Shown: positions 1 through 11,379 of the stretch, in pieces
Layout of the letters: every line of letters starts with the position of its first letter
Position numbering within the stretch: the stretch's first letter is position 1
Assembly (NCBI GenBank): GCA_009767595.1
Contig: VSDK01015182.1
Span: forward strand, 113,413 to 177,412
Reading direction: 5' to 3'
Source of the DNA: Symbiodinium kawagutii
Lineage: Eukaryota > Sar > Dinophyceae > Suessiales > Symbiodiniaceae
Length of the DNA: 64,000 nucleotides
Notes under the pieces: generated by a model
Databases searched by the model: none
Seen by the model: only the letters and a program-made list of their open reading frames with translations
Told to the model about the DNA's origin: nothing
Translations under genes and position numbers: made by a program

Positions 1-173
1 CACCACAGCAGCAATCCCGGAATCATGGCTCCACAGAGCCGAGAAACCCTTTGCCTACCAGCATGGGCACGAACAAAGTGAGGTCGTCCAACGAACCGAT
101 AAATGCAATCACGAAGAGTGTCTGTGTCTGAGCACTCTCCTGGTCCAGGAGAATTTGCAGGTGTCCATATCAT

Positions 174-290
174 ATATGTGTTTCCAAATAGGGGTATCCC
201 CTGTTGTCCCCAGTTATAATCCTTTATATTGACCATGTTTTTATTAATGAACCTTGCATTTTTGGACTTCCCTGTTTAAGAAGCCCCCAC
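174..290. mobile_element. MITE-like inverted-repeat element, copy 1
   Basis: The left end reads GTTTCCAAATAGGGG followed by CCCC. The right end carries the inverted counterpart, CCCTGTTTAAGAAGCCCCC. The arms are imperfect and enclose about 60 bp of AT-rich DNA. The same arms recur at other sites in this window. There is no coding capacity, so it would be non-autonomous. The exact ends are uncertain. Confidence 0.45.
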
Positions 291-1529
291 ATCGTGAAAC
301 AATCATGGCTAAGCTTTATTACATAGTGAAGGCTAATCGTACAGCGGAAAAAAATGGAAACAATGAAATGTATGGTTAGTATTGGTCAATTACAATGCAT
401 GCAGCAATGGTCAATCATCTTTGGCCATATCATTATAATTGTCAACACAAATTCAAACATATTTGACCAACAACTAAAGTAAGCAAATTTAGCCATATCT
501 CAAATAGATTAGTAACTATTTTCAAACATTGTAGCCATATATTACATTGTTTATCAACAATATTCAACAATGTGTGTAGATGACCATACATATGTATACA
601 TATATCATCTCAATAGCGATATTAGATATTAACGATTCGATACATCCATAGGTAGTTCACCCACAGTCCACCTGAGGCCCATGACCAAGGCAGCCGCCTG
701 TCCACCGACCAAACATGACCAAACAAAATCCTGGTCTATGAAGATTTTCCAGGATCCTCAAGATTTTCCATAATTGTAAGAAACCATCATATGTAGATGG
801 TATGCCTGAAACTGGTGCGCCCCACCAGGTGAACTAGAGCAGCTCATGCCCCGCTGGTCCCCTCCTTTTGCGATGCAGCTTTGCTCTGAACATCCTGGGC
901 CAGCCAGGGCGGGTCCTACACCATTCACGATGATTTGCTTCCTACAAGGATTGGTTCATTGGTGAATTGTTTATACAGCTGGATATCAAGCATAAACCAA
1001 CTATAATTACAAAGGACATACCAACTATATTTGCCAGCAATAGCCGACAGCAACAGGGGAAATACCAACTATCTATGGCACTTAGGGTCAATATTCACCA
1101 ACGAACAGCCATCACAAACATCCCAACAATTGCTCATGAACCGCCTATGCGATTTGGCTCAAGAAGTTTCTACCGCAAGTAGTGTGCAAGGGAAACATAC
1201 GCGCTAGAAGCCCAAATTGAAAATAACCTGGAACAGCCTGGAACAAAATGTTCCTTTTTGAGAGGGTATGGTTGGAGCAAGGGCTGTCCCTCACTATTGC
1301 AAGCGTTGAGAACAAATCTTTGCAACCAAAAGAATCCTGACAGAGCAGAATAGCGTCATGCCATGGACCGAATCCAAACTGTGGCAAAGTCATCCAAATT
1401 CCAAATATCTCAGCTGGTTCTTCCTACCACCATTGTTCATACTAGGCACGACGGTTCCGCCAAGCCAAATGAAACAGCCTTTTTGACATAAAAAACATCA
1501 CCCCAAGTACCGACGGAATGGGAAACAAC
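291..1529. other. Gene-free AT-rich stretch
   Basis: I see no convincing coding exon. The sequence contains many CAAACAT/ACCATAT-type AT-rich words. The short open frames are not coding-like. A spliced-leader-like remnant (TTTGGCTCAAG) lies at about 1141-1163 and is treated as a finding. Confidence 0.4.
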
Positions 1530-1640
1530 TGGGTGTTTCCTAAAAATTAGACTTGCTTCCTGCAAACCCAAACCACTTCTTGGTTAGAGACATTCATTTT
1601 GGGCTGGTTGCGGGGTATCTGCATTCTTAGAGATACCCAA
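1530..1640. mobile_element. MITE-like element, decayed copy 2
   Basis: The left arm GGGTGTTTCCTAAAAATTAG and the right end, read in reverse (GGGTATCTCTAAGAATGCAG), are weakly complementary in the layout seen in the better copies. The assignment rests on the left arm resembling the copy at 2538. It could be chance. Confidence 0.25.
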
Positions 1641-2304
1641 TACCGATACTATGTAATTACCCAAATAGATCTATTCTTTTTGTGTATTCAGCTTCTCAAT
1701 TATTTTTTTGGAAGAATGGGCCAGCGTCTGTCATTGACCGGTCCACACTGTTCCGGCTTGATAATCAAACACGATCAAGGATGTAGGGCATAGATCTCCT
1801 TAATGAGCCTTATAAATGATCAATTGATCTCCAACATCACCGGTCCACGCGACTGCTGCGCCCTAGGCTCGATCTCGTTGGCGGAATCGGCGTTCCTCGG
1901 TGAAACACCGGCTGTTTCAGCCATGGCTTTTCAGCGACCTATGGTGGCTTCACAAGGGCACAACAAACAGCCCATGGCCATTTTCATTTGGATCATGGTG
2001 TAGGCATCATTATTGTAGGGATACTGTGTGCATCATTGTTCACAAGGTCATTAATTGCAACTGGTGTAGGCATCATTATGCACGGGGTCGTCCCTGCTAA
2101 CCAGTAAACCATCCACGATGGCACCAATGGTTGAGCAACAAAAGCAAATTATTACCAGTAGTTTGGTGATGTTTGGCAACCAATTCTGTCTTTTCTCCCC
2201 AAGTACTACTTTGTGGATTTATAGTTGGTTGAAGTTGAAGTATTAGTTCGTTGATGTTTGTCGTCTATCCGGAAGTATTTACAAAGTGGGCCCTCTCGAA
2301 TGCT

Positions 2305-2482
2305 ATCACCGCTGGGATGGTCAGCCGACTCCACCATGGCATGCCGTGGCCGCGATGCTCCAAGGTGCTCACGTTTCCGGAAGGGCGTCAGCTCACCATC
2401 CTCCGCGTCCGTGTCTTGGTCCGGACTCACTTTTGCGTAGTTCCTGAGAAGATCATCAGCCAAGCCAAACATTTTACGCAAA
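2305..2482 (-). CDS. Candidate coding exon, unknown protein
   Basis: On the minus strand an open frame reads MFGLADDLLRNYAK and continues as a charged stretch rich in D, E, K and R. Codon usage is GC-rich at third positions, unlike the AT-rich flanks. Pyrimidine-rich DNA (TTTTTGTTGATG...TTGTATTTTTTG) lies just upstream and could hold a splice acceptor. The reading ends near a GGTGATAG that could serve as donor. I recognise no domain and cannot link it to neighbouring exons. It could be a partial or dead exon. Confidence 0.3.
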
Positions 2483-2537
2483 AAATACAAGCAGAAACAC
2501 ATCAACAAAAACAAAATTAATGATTCTTAGTGAGTAT

Positions 2538-2636
2538 ATGGGTGTTTCTCAAAATAGGGGTGCCCCTAAATCATGTTTATTAAAATAGCACTAAACCAAC
2601 CATTTTGGGGGTCCCCTATTTTAAGAAACCCCGTAT
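2538..2636. mobile_element. MITE-like inverted-repeat element, best-preserved copy
   Basis: This is a compact inverted repeat of about 99 bp. The left arm reads GGGTGTTTCTCAAAATAGGGG. The right arm in reverse complement reads GGGGTTTCTTAAAATAGGGG. About 40 bp separate the arms. The word GTGAGTAT occurs directly before (2530-2537) and directly after (2637-2644), which fits a 6-8 bp target-site duplication. An 8-bp duplication would fit a hAT-type transposase acting in trans, but the exact ends are ambiguous by two bases. There is no internal ORF. Confidence 0.6.
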
Positions 2637-3849
2637 GTGAGTATTGTACTGTTGAATATTCACCATTAGTTTGAGGGATGGTCGTCACCCCATTGCAAGG
2701 ATTATGCATATGTATTCATCATTAGGCCGCCTATTGTTGGGAGTTTGGGCACCCAGTCTTGACCATGGCTAACCACAGGCCACGTAAACCAGGCATTCGT
2801 TGGAGTGTTTTCTCAAGACTGCTGAAACTGGAAGTCACCGACCAGAGGCGGGAAGGCATTCCGGAGAAGCTCATCAGCGACGTTGGTTGAAGTGATGTAA
2901 TCATTTGTTCACTTTATGTACTTCCATTCGAATTTGCACCCGCGAATTGCAATTATATACATGTGCATAGCCGCAGTATAGCGACATATGGCCACTACAT
3001 TGGGGGGTTGGGACAGTTTCCCAAAACACCCACACATGTTCTTTTCGGCCGCGACTTGTGTACCGCCCCAAGTTCGTACACCAACCGTGTCATGAGATGT
3101 CCTCTTGGCTCAGCCCCGCATCAGCTCCAAGCTTATCCAAGCTTCCCTTGTTCCACATCTCCATGTAGCTTTTCCTCATCATCATCTGACTCCGTCCACC
3201 ACTCGTGCAAAAGCTTCCTTAGCATCGAGAAGCTGGGTCATGTGTGCCATGTAGATGATGTAGCGATATCTGGATGTTTCCATTTGCCCAAGCAAAAGAA
3301 ACCAACGTCCGAAGTTCCTCTACTTCCTGGGGAAATGGAACATGAAATGGAAAATGATGCAAGTGGAAGGTACATGGAAGTGGAAGCTTCAGTGGTACTC
3401 TCTGCTTGTCGCAAAGCGCATCCAAGTGTCACTGAATAGATTGCAAGCATGGAACCTGCCAGGACTGTAAGGATCTTCTCAGAAGACCAAGCATCTTTGG
3501 CATTTCTCGTGAGGTACTCCTGAACGCCAGGTGCAGGGTTTCCATGGCGGTTGTATTCTCGTTGATCTTGAGTGATCTTGTTGTTTTCCACCAGTTTTCT
3601 GTGAATTGATTTCGAACCAAACCGGCGCGACGTTCAATGGATGTGCACCATATTGGAAGCCAAAAACACTGGAGCCCTCCACGCTTTGTGATGCTCTTTC
3701 TCCCTCTCTCTGTCTAGCTCAAACAAATTCATCCTACACACCTTCGTGCTCAAAATGACACCGAGTACAAAATCAGCTGCAGGTCAAGAAAAATGAATAA
3801 TATATAATATATTATGAAAGTATCCCCGTTTGAATAGACCAGGTGAACT

Positions 3850-5030
3850 TGTGCAAGCAAAGTGTAGTTACGATTCAGGTTGCACCAGTTTTTGGCTACA
3901 AATTGGCCTGTCAACCCCTCCCAAAATGGGCTACAAAAAGCAAATCCCGGTACCCCTGCACACAAGATAAAGCCACTACAAAATGCATACTTGATATTTT
4001 TGGGATATCCCAGCAGGTTGCTCTTTGAATCCTGGATTTTCCATCTATCATTTTGTAGTGACGTAAGGTGGCCTCATCATTTTGTCTCTCTCTGTCTCTC
4101 CTCATCATTTTGTAGCGTGCATTAATTGGATGGGCAGACATTAGGCGCACTAAAATTGCTAGGCCTAGATTCCTAAATTGTTGTGCTGGGCCTGCATGAT
4201 CAATTTGTAGCAACACTTTGCTATAGTACCAAGAGTGGCTCTCCAAACCAAGAGTGTCTTCCTTTTCATTCCTTCTCATTCCTTCTCATTCCTTCTCGTT
4301 CCTTTTCATTCCTTCTCATTCCTTCTCATTCCTTCTCGTTCCTTTTCATTCCTTCTCATTCCTTCTCATTCCTTCTCGTTCCTTCTGGTTCCTTCTGGTT
4401 CCTTCTCGTTCCTTCTCAATCCTTCTCATTCCTTCTCATTCCTTCTCATTCCTTTTCATATCTTCTCATTCCTCGTGCCCGTTCATGTGCAAAAATTCCC
4501 TCGATACAATGCCCAAATATGCCGAATAGAACACTCATCTGAGACCATTCCAGCCCCCAGTGCCAGACAGCTCGATGACGATTTTCACGATCCTTCTGAC
4601 ATACAGGAACACAAAATGTCAAAAGAAATCGAAACCCTTGGTAGTGAGCATTTGTTCACGGAGGATATTTTAACGAGAGTATATCAACGAGGGTATTTTT
4701 TGCTCCATCCCAAGCTTGTCCGTGACATCCCACTACAAACAGGTTCCCAAAGAAACTTCAACCATGCAGGGGAAATGTGAACACTACGAAATGCAATCTC
4801 ACTGCACAGGGTCTACGCTACAAAATGCAAGCTCGAAAAATATGGCACCAGTGTTGGAAGCCAACAAGCTCACTACAAAATGCAATTCGAGAAAACAGAA
4901 GGACCTTTTCTGGATTCATCAAAACACCAGTTTGCTACAAAAAGCCTAGCCCAGGATCACCTATCTCTTACAGAACGGAGCTATTTTGGAGGGTTGTAAG
5001 CAACACAAGTGCTACCTTTCTGTAGTGATT
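3850..5030. repeat. Cluster of CACTACAAAATGC-type motifs in both orientations
   Basis: A 13-bp word, CACTACAAAATGC or close variants (GCTACAAAAAGC, CACTACAAACAG), recurs about a dozen times in 1.2 kb. Copies lie near 3894, 3928, 3972, 4728, 4780, 4815, 4868 and 4931. Reverse-complement copies (CATTTTGTAGTG) lie near 4046, 4101, 4198 and 5017. Spacing is irregular, and the 10-bp minisatellite at 4259-4473 lies inside the cluster. The function is unknown. Confidence 0.5.
4259..4473. repeat. 10-bp minisatellite (CCTTCTCATT)n
   Basis: About 21 near-perfect tandem copies of CCTTCTCATT, with variants such as CCTTCTCGTT, CCTTTTCATT and CCTTCTGGTT. All forward frames stay open across it and give Ser/Phe/Pro/Leu/Ile repeats. 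That follows from the repeat and does not show a gene. Confidence 0.9.
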
Positions 5031-5229
5031 ATTTCAACGGGGATATGAAAGTACTGTATATCGCGGAAGGCTGAACACAAAATATGAGTACTGAGTACTT
5101 ATATAATTGATGGCTGTTTCACACTCTATTCTTGACATTCAAATTTGACATGCCTGGTTAAACAATGCTTTACCGGCGTGAGAAAACTGGACTTGAGCGG
5201 GTCATCGAACGCTTGAAAACAACAACTGA

Positions 5230-5272
5230 ACAGTAGATCTGGGAACAGTAGATCTGGGAACAGTAGATCTGG
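5230..5272. repeat. 15-bp tandem triplicate
   Basis: Three direct copies of ACAGTAGATCTGGGA in a row, the last partial. No other role is visible. Confidence 0.8.
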
Positions 5273-6080
5273 AGTCCAATTGCTATGGATAAGAGTCGCA
5301 AGACTGGATGCCAACAAACCGGGCCATCACTTTCACAGTCAGCGAAACAATTCGACCAATTTTGGAAGCCAAGCAACAACGATCTTGTTGCCAGAATATG
5401 CTATGCACATTGCTAACATGGTCTGTACCTTAGACCACTGCTGCGTGCAAATCTCTCCGTGTTTTCTGGCTTCATGCGTCAAACACGCGCACACAAGCAT
5501 TCATCAAGTCTATTACCAAGTCATGGCGAAACCAAACTGCTGAGGATTTAGAGAAAAAAGGTGGGGCAGGTAGCAGCAAAGCCATTCCGCAGGGATCCTC
5601 CTGAAGCATTTCCAGGGAACTATTTCATACTTAGAGTCAATGAAGCAAGTTTCCCAGGCAAACATGCAAAGAAATCATTGTAAAATGCCAAGAACAGAAA
5701 GGTCTGACAAATCAACGACAAATCATCATGATGGTTTTCAGTGATCAGTCATCAAGGCCCATTTTCGGGCACCCAGATCAGCCAAGGGGCAACGCATACC
5801 GATACGTAGATCGCAGTGTTGATGAGTCTGGAGGACTTGCTGACGTTGTTGGTCAGAAATGGCGCCAACCACACCACGTCATCCTTGGGATAGTTGCGGC
5901 ACCGGGCACAGGGGCCGGTTCCAAGCCACTGGAAGGCCCATGGTGTTGGGTAGGAATGGAATCAATTTAAGAAACACATTGTGGGCCGAGTTTAGGAATG
6001 ACAGGGAAAGATAGATACTGTACTGTAGATAGACTTGATGAAATTATCAGATCAGATCAGGCCAGATTAGATCAGATCAA

Positions 6081-6130
6081 ATGGATGGATGGATGGATGG
6101 ATGGATGGATGGATGGATGGATGGATGGAT
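6081..6130. repeat. (ATGG)n microsatellite
   Basis: About 12 uninterrupted copies of ATGG, preceded by an irregular AGATC/AGATT-rich stretch from about 6040. Confidence 0.95.
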
Positions 6131-6259
6131 AACTCAAATAATGATCAAATAATGCAGAAACATGTAGTGAGAATGAGGGAGATAAATAGAAGGGTAGATA
6201 GACTAGACATCAAAACAAATCCTGAGAGAAGGATAGAAAATAGGTACTGTAGATATACA

Positions 6260-6346
6260 AATGTGTTATTTTCTCAAAATAAGGTTATCCAGTTGTCCCC
6301 AAATCATCCAATAGAAGCCATTTGGGGTTGTATAAAAACCCCGTGG
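6260..6346. mobile_element. MITE-like element, copy
   Basis: The left arm is TTATTTTCTCAAAATAAGG and the right end is TTTGGGG...AAAAACCCCGTGG. The internal AAATCATCCA is shared with other copies in the window. The arms are degenerate. Confidence 0.35.
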
Positions 6347-6370
6347 CTTTTTCTTATTCGCCAAATCATG

Positions 6371-6402
6371 TTATCGTGTTTTTTCCTTTTATCGTTTTTT
6401 CA
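6371..6402. repeat. Direct repeat, first copy (TTATCGTTTTTTCC type)
   Basis: About 33 bp rich in TTATCGTTTT, ending TTTTATCGTTTTTTC. It recurs almost unchanged at 7024-7056. A shorter TTATCGTTTTGTTATCG run lies at 6838-6866 between them. Confidence 0.6.
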
Positions 6403-7023
6403 GGTTTTAGCCTTTCAACATAACCAACATGTTTGCTTGTCTATTGTGGCTATACGGGTTGGCACTAGCAACCAATGATAAGGCAGGCAAACAGATGGGA
6501 ATTTGAAAGAAAACGGAGTCCTTTATGCATGCCAGGAGATGCTGGACAACGACAGGTTTTGTTAAGTGTCAGCTTCTCAGCCAATCAATATATCACATGT
6601 CAATTTAGTTGGAAAAAGGCTGCAGTGCAAAGAAGCCTCCGAGCCAGAGCGAGGAGATTGTTGCAATTACATCAGGGCCCACTTCAGCATCTTTCAGTAT
6701 TAGTTGCTGCAAGGCGTATAATGTTTTCGCAGGCAAACACTGAGACATGGAACATAGCTACGGGTGGTTGAAAACATGAAAGGATGAAGGCCAGAAATGG
6801 TCAGCTGCCTATTGGAGGAGGATTTTGTTCGGTTTGTTATCGTTTTTGTTATCGTTTTGTTATCGTTCAGGACCTCTATGTCTGGGAAATTTTTCTGGGT
6901 GAATCCGACTTCCAGCAAAAGAATGAAAAGCGGCGTGTCTGTGCCCAAATGGCTCGTCACAATCAGTCCCAATGCCACCATCTGAGGACATGTGTCTATC
7001 TATCTATTTGACATGTATGTATT

Positions 7024-7056
7024 GTTATCGTTTTTTTTCCTTTTATCGTTTTTTCG
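7024..7056. repeat. Direct repeat, second copy
   Basis: A near-copy of the sequence at 6371-6402, in the same orientation about 650 bp away. The pair might bound an old insertion or duplication, but nothing recognisable lies between them. Confidence 0.6.
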
Positions 7057-7109
7057 GCTCTCAGCTCTATTTCCCTCTCCTGCGTTTCCGTCAGCCAAAA
7101 CGGAAAGCA

Positions 7110-7199
7110 CGGGGTTATTATACTGCCCCATTTACAGTGGTAAACCAATTATTTGTTGGGGATTGTTGGGGTACCTCTATTTTGAGAAACACCCATATA
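7110..7199. mobile_element. MITE-like element, copy with good right arm
   Basis: The right arm GGGGTACCTCTATTTTGAGAA followed by ACACCCATATAG is the inverse of the family's left arm (GGGTGTTTCTCAAAATAG). The left arm is decayed. Confidence 0.4.
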
Positions 7200-7890
7200 G
7201 AGAGAGAAACAACGGGGATAACATGCCGCCCAGCTTCGATTGATGAGGAAACTTTGATGGATATGGCTGCTCCAACCCCAGCCGCCCAATGCAGGATTGG
7301 GACGACCATGGCCGGCGACGCGACGAAAATATGAAAGTCCCAAGCAAGTTGTCTTTAATTGTGGCTAACAAATGATAGCTGTTAATAGTCTAGTGATGAT
7401 GGCTGAGGTGGTTATTAGATGTGGCTAGTCAATGATTTTCTTTGTCGATCTATGTTGGCCTACTCAGTGGACCATGGGCTTTAGTAAGCCCTGGCTCGCG
7501 TCGTGGTTGAACAAGCATTGTGGTTTCCGCAAATGATGTGTTTCCGAAGTGGGGTTTCCGTCTCTGTGGCATCACACTGCACAAGCAAAGTTCAAGAAGT
7601 GCTTCAAGTAGACTCTGAATGCAATGCATTCACAACTGAAAATCTTGACTCAGCTTTGCTGGAACCACAAACATCAGGTCTGGCTTTGGCATGCATTGGT
7701 CCGGCTATGCAGCAAGTCGTGTCTGGTTCAAATCAAAACAAGCAAAACAAAATCAAACACAATCGAAATGATAGACTTGAAAAACAATTGGCACAACGTT
7801 ATGCAACACTTTTCTACCAAATAACTGTGAAAATCGGATGAGATGAGATTGTTGATCGGACTGGCGTCCATGATTTTTTGACCCGCCCTG

Positions 7891-7905
7891 CCCCCCCCCC
7901 CCCCC
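7891..7905. repeat. Poly-C tract
   Basis: An uninterrupted run of 15 C residues. A similar run lies at about 8684-8697 inside an inverted-repeat element. Such tracts are prone to assembly length errors. Confidence 0.9.
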
Positions 7906-8120
7906 GCGGGCCAAAAAACATTCCAGTTTTGCCTTGCAGCTTGAAAAGCATGCAAAACCACGCCAAACCATACGGTCAACAATACATAGCACACAACTTT
8001 TTAAAACCCACCCACTTTAAAAAAAAACCTTTCAGGCCAAGCTCTCTCACTCGCATCAGCAAATTCCATCAGCATCCTTTTTCCACTCATTTCTGCAGCA
8101 CGATGCTGGATGCGCCACAG

Positions 8121-8345
8121 CTAGCGGCGCTGGATGAATCCCACGGAAGGGCCATCTAGCCAAACAGCTCCAACACAAACAGGAATTCCATGCTGGTTGA
8201 TGCTGGTTGGGGGCCACGGTGACAATGACATTCTGCTTGTGATCCTCCCAGCACCAGGTTCCGGAGAAGATTTCTCGCGCTTGGGCGAGGGGTCGTGAGG
8301 TCGGACATGACCTTCTTTGGGTTGTCCCGCCAATTGCGCATCCCG
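8121..8345 (-). CDS. Candidate exon, unknown, low support
   Basis: Two overlapping minus-strand frames are open and coding-like. One reads AGQPKEGHVRPHDPSPKREK with a Lys/Pro/Ser-rich start. The other reads NWRDNPKKVMSDLTTPRPSA. The DNA is GC-rich against AT-rich flanks, so an exon is plausible, but I cannot choose the frame. No domain is recognised. Confidence 0.2.
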   Translation of the reverse strand, partial: RDAQLAGQPKEGHVRPHDPSPKREKSSPEPGAGRITSRMSLSPWPPTSINQHGIPVCVGAVWLDGPSVGFIQRR

Positions 8346-8661
8346 CCACTTCTCAGACAGTTGGATGGCCGGAGTCAGGGAGGCCTCCCAAATCTTTTCA
8401 GATGGGTTGATCTCATTTTCTGGCGCCTACAATTAGACAGTATGTATCACTGCATTTTTGTTGTGGCATTTTGGCTCATCCCTCTGGTCACAGGCCATCC
8501 GCAAGTTCAGGTGGTTGCTGTATGGCCACTGTCCTGAGCGTGTCAGCGACTCCAATGAGTTCTGAAAAAGCATTCACCCCCACGGATACTACAGTGACCG
8601 ACCAGAGCAGGCCAACCTGAGAAACAACCCTGAGAAACAACCCTGAAAATGACTCGCACTT

Positions 8662-8776
8662 ATGCGGGGGCTTCTCAAAATAGCCCCCCCCCCCCCCAAA
8701 TCATCCTTGATTAACCAGTTGCAGGTAAGAAACCAACCATTTTTGGGGTGCGCCCGTTTCAAGAAAGACCCATATG
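8662..8776. mobile_element. MITE-like element with expanded poly-C
   Basis: The left arm is ATGCGGGGGCTTCTCAAAAT, then AGCCCC. The right arm is GGGGTGCGCCCGTTTCAAGA followed by AAGACCCATAT, its imperfect inverse. The inner AAATCATCC and AACCAACCATTTTTGGGG match other copies. The poly-C seems to have grown from the CCCC of the left arm. Confidence 0.5.
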
Positions 8777-9249
8777 CCTGGGAAACCATGATGAATTTTC
8801 ACGTCGCAAAGCGTTCATTATTTCTTTTATATTTTCCCAAGCAAACTTCGCGTCGCAAGGCAGCTTTGGCAGAATTCAAACCCACTGGTCTTCCAAGCGT
8901 CTGAAGCTCTTCATTTCTGTCTTTGCCTTTGCTCTCTTTGCTTGTTTCTCGTGCTTCGCTGAACATGAGATCTTGCTGTTTTGGATTGATTTGTTTGTTC
9001 ATTAGTGCTTCTATGATTTGTGGAACGGATGAATTCAAGGCCTTGCCAGTTGAAAGGTTCACCTCTCACAATGCCATGCCTCGCTGGAATGATGCATCAA
9101 TGCTGTCGGCCAGTGTACCCATAAAAATTGATGGCCTACCCCAGGCAATCATATATTTGGAGTAGCACCACCATTGCAGGGTATACAAGTGGTATTCCCA
9201 GGCGATACCATGGTAGACCCATGGTATACCCTATGCAATTTCCCACGTG

Positions 9250-9410
9250 AAGCACGGTGCCTCACTGCGGAATCGCCACCGAGCTGCCACTGAGGCTTCT
9301 GCAGCATGGGGAGCAATGCCGCGTCGGAGCCCAAGAGTTGAATCAACTCCGTGGGAATGTCGTTGGAGACCTCGAGGTGCTCAAGCCACTGGTAGCAACC
9401 ATTAAGCCAC
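9250..9410 (-). CDS. Candidate exon, leucine-rich, unknown
   Basis: The minus strand reads WLEHLEVSNDIPTELIQLLG and continues through SDAALLPMLQKPQWQLGG. Codons favour C or G at third positions, and the frame is open for about 50 residues. A CAG lies at its 5' edge and could be an acceptor. The hydrophobic spacing suggests alpha-helix. I recognise no family. Adjacent exons were not found. Confidence 0.4.
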
Positions 9411-9459
9411 CTGCTGGTAGGACTTTCCAGTTGGAAAAAATGGTGGCTAATGACTAGGG

Positions 9460-11080
9460 TACGTGCCAGTCATGGTGCTTGAATATCTGTAGATATCTGT
9501 AGTTCAGTGGTTTCCTAGCCTACTTAAGTTTGGGTAGTCATGCGAAAGCATTCTGAAGTGACGATGAAAGTTTACTCTCAGCAGTACGGTGATACAATAT
9601 CACATTCAGTAGCAAAACCTTTGAATGATGAGCGTGGCTGTGGCCAATCTTTCCTTGGGAAATCCAACTCACAAACCCTCAACGAGAAACGAAGGACTGT
9701 AGACTCTGTAGACTATTGTATAGGCCTTGGATGTTGAAAAATATGAAAAAATCTAGAGTTGGCTCCCCACCACCAGCTTTGTCCTCATATCTCATGTCCT
9801 CATGATCCCCTGCCAAACAACGCAAGTAGCAGCCAGAGCACATTGATCTTCGAAGCAGTTCTAGGCGAAATCCAGCCTTTCACAAACTTCCAGGCCATGG
9901 CGAAAATCGATCCAGAACGAATCACAAAGATGTGAGAGACCTGCAGCAAGCCATGAGCTCAAAGCGCCCTTGTGGCATTTCCTTACCATGTCTCTTGAGT
10001 ACGGGGTTCATCAACATTTAGCTCTACGTTTAGCAGATATGGCGGACATGGTCCCCAAGTCTTGCTCTTGGCAAAGCCAAACTGGGACCTACCACCGCAT
10101 GGGATAGGGATGGCTAGGGTACCGTCACAAATATGCATATTTAACTTCTACGTACATACACTACGTAGGTCCTTGATTCATAATCGAACCCCTGGACATT
10201 TTCTGTCAATGTTCGAGTGATCCTCTCTGGACTCAACAGGGTGACTTCACCGCCGCCATGTTCAATTCATTTCCCGGCTGAACCTCGACTTAAAGTGCAA
10301 CGACGATAATAATAAGTTCTCAATTGGATTTTTTTCGGCTCATCACCTGGCAGCAGCTCCCTTAAAATCAATGGCGCCATGCCATCCGGCTCCCATCTTC
10401 ATCCATGGTCGACCTCTGAACATTTGGCCCATGCCACTGCCGCGCCTGCTCCATGTAATGCCTTTGCGGCTGGAAGCACCACTTGGAGAACAAAATCATT
10501 GACGAAATGTCTCACGTGCGACACTGGTCTTCTCAGCACATATTCAAGGTAGGGCCCTCTTGTCGATTGAAAGGTTACCCATACTCACCTCAATCCTCTA
10601 GGATTTTTACAGCTATAAATCTCTCGGTTACCCATGTCACCCATGCAAAGCTCCCAATTCTAATGACAACCAGTGCTATTTCTGGTGCTGAGCCAGCTGG
10701 TTGACGGAGCTATGGTGAAGCATGGTCTGCAATGGTCAGTCCATATTTAGACATGGTGAATATTTAGTGGACTAATGGTGGTTAATTGGTGGTAAATGTT
10801 ATAGTGATTTGTGTAATTAGCAATGGCTACTAGTGTTTGAAGAATGAGTAATTGTCAGTAATGATTATTCTGCAGTTTGGAAAGCCTCATAATGGTCGAT
10901 CAATTAAAAAATACAAATATATATGCCCGGCATTGGTTCAATGACTGTTGTTTTAAACCCATGTATTCGTTTGGTTCAAGGCTGACCTGTACTTAGAACA
11001 TCTTAAACTGATTGATTGTATTTGACAATGGTTATATCTTGGCTAACCTATCCATAGTGAATACTGTTTACTTCGTGGCT
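9460..11080. other. Gene-poor stretch
   Basis: I found no supported exon here. A minus-strand frame at 11079-11273 (…RMIEDLEMECKVHCKRATKF…) is weakly coding-like, but the plus strand is equally open there, so it is not called. Confidence 0.3.
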
Positions 11081-11379
11081 ACTGTCTTTCACAATGGGGA
11101 TGAAAATAGCCGACGTAGTAGCCAACAGCCCAGTTTTGCCAGAGTTCCTGGAATCTGAACTTGGTTGCTCGTTTACAGTGGACTTTGCATTCCATTTCCA
11201 GGTCTTCGATCATTCGAACTGTGCTAATCCGTCCCCCCATGAGCGTGTCTGGTCTTCGCTTTTCCGCACGCAAGGAAATCTCTTCAAATTCGTGGCATCA
11301 TCGATTCATGGTTAACCATCATTAACCATCATGACATGTAGCATTGGCATTAACCATCATTAACTGCAGCCTGCTGTAG

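Noticed and set aside
4183..4780. Ser/Phe/Leu/Pro-repeat frames of up to 181 codons
   Set aside because: They come from the 10-bp minisatellite, which is open in several frames. Flanking codons do not look coding.
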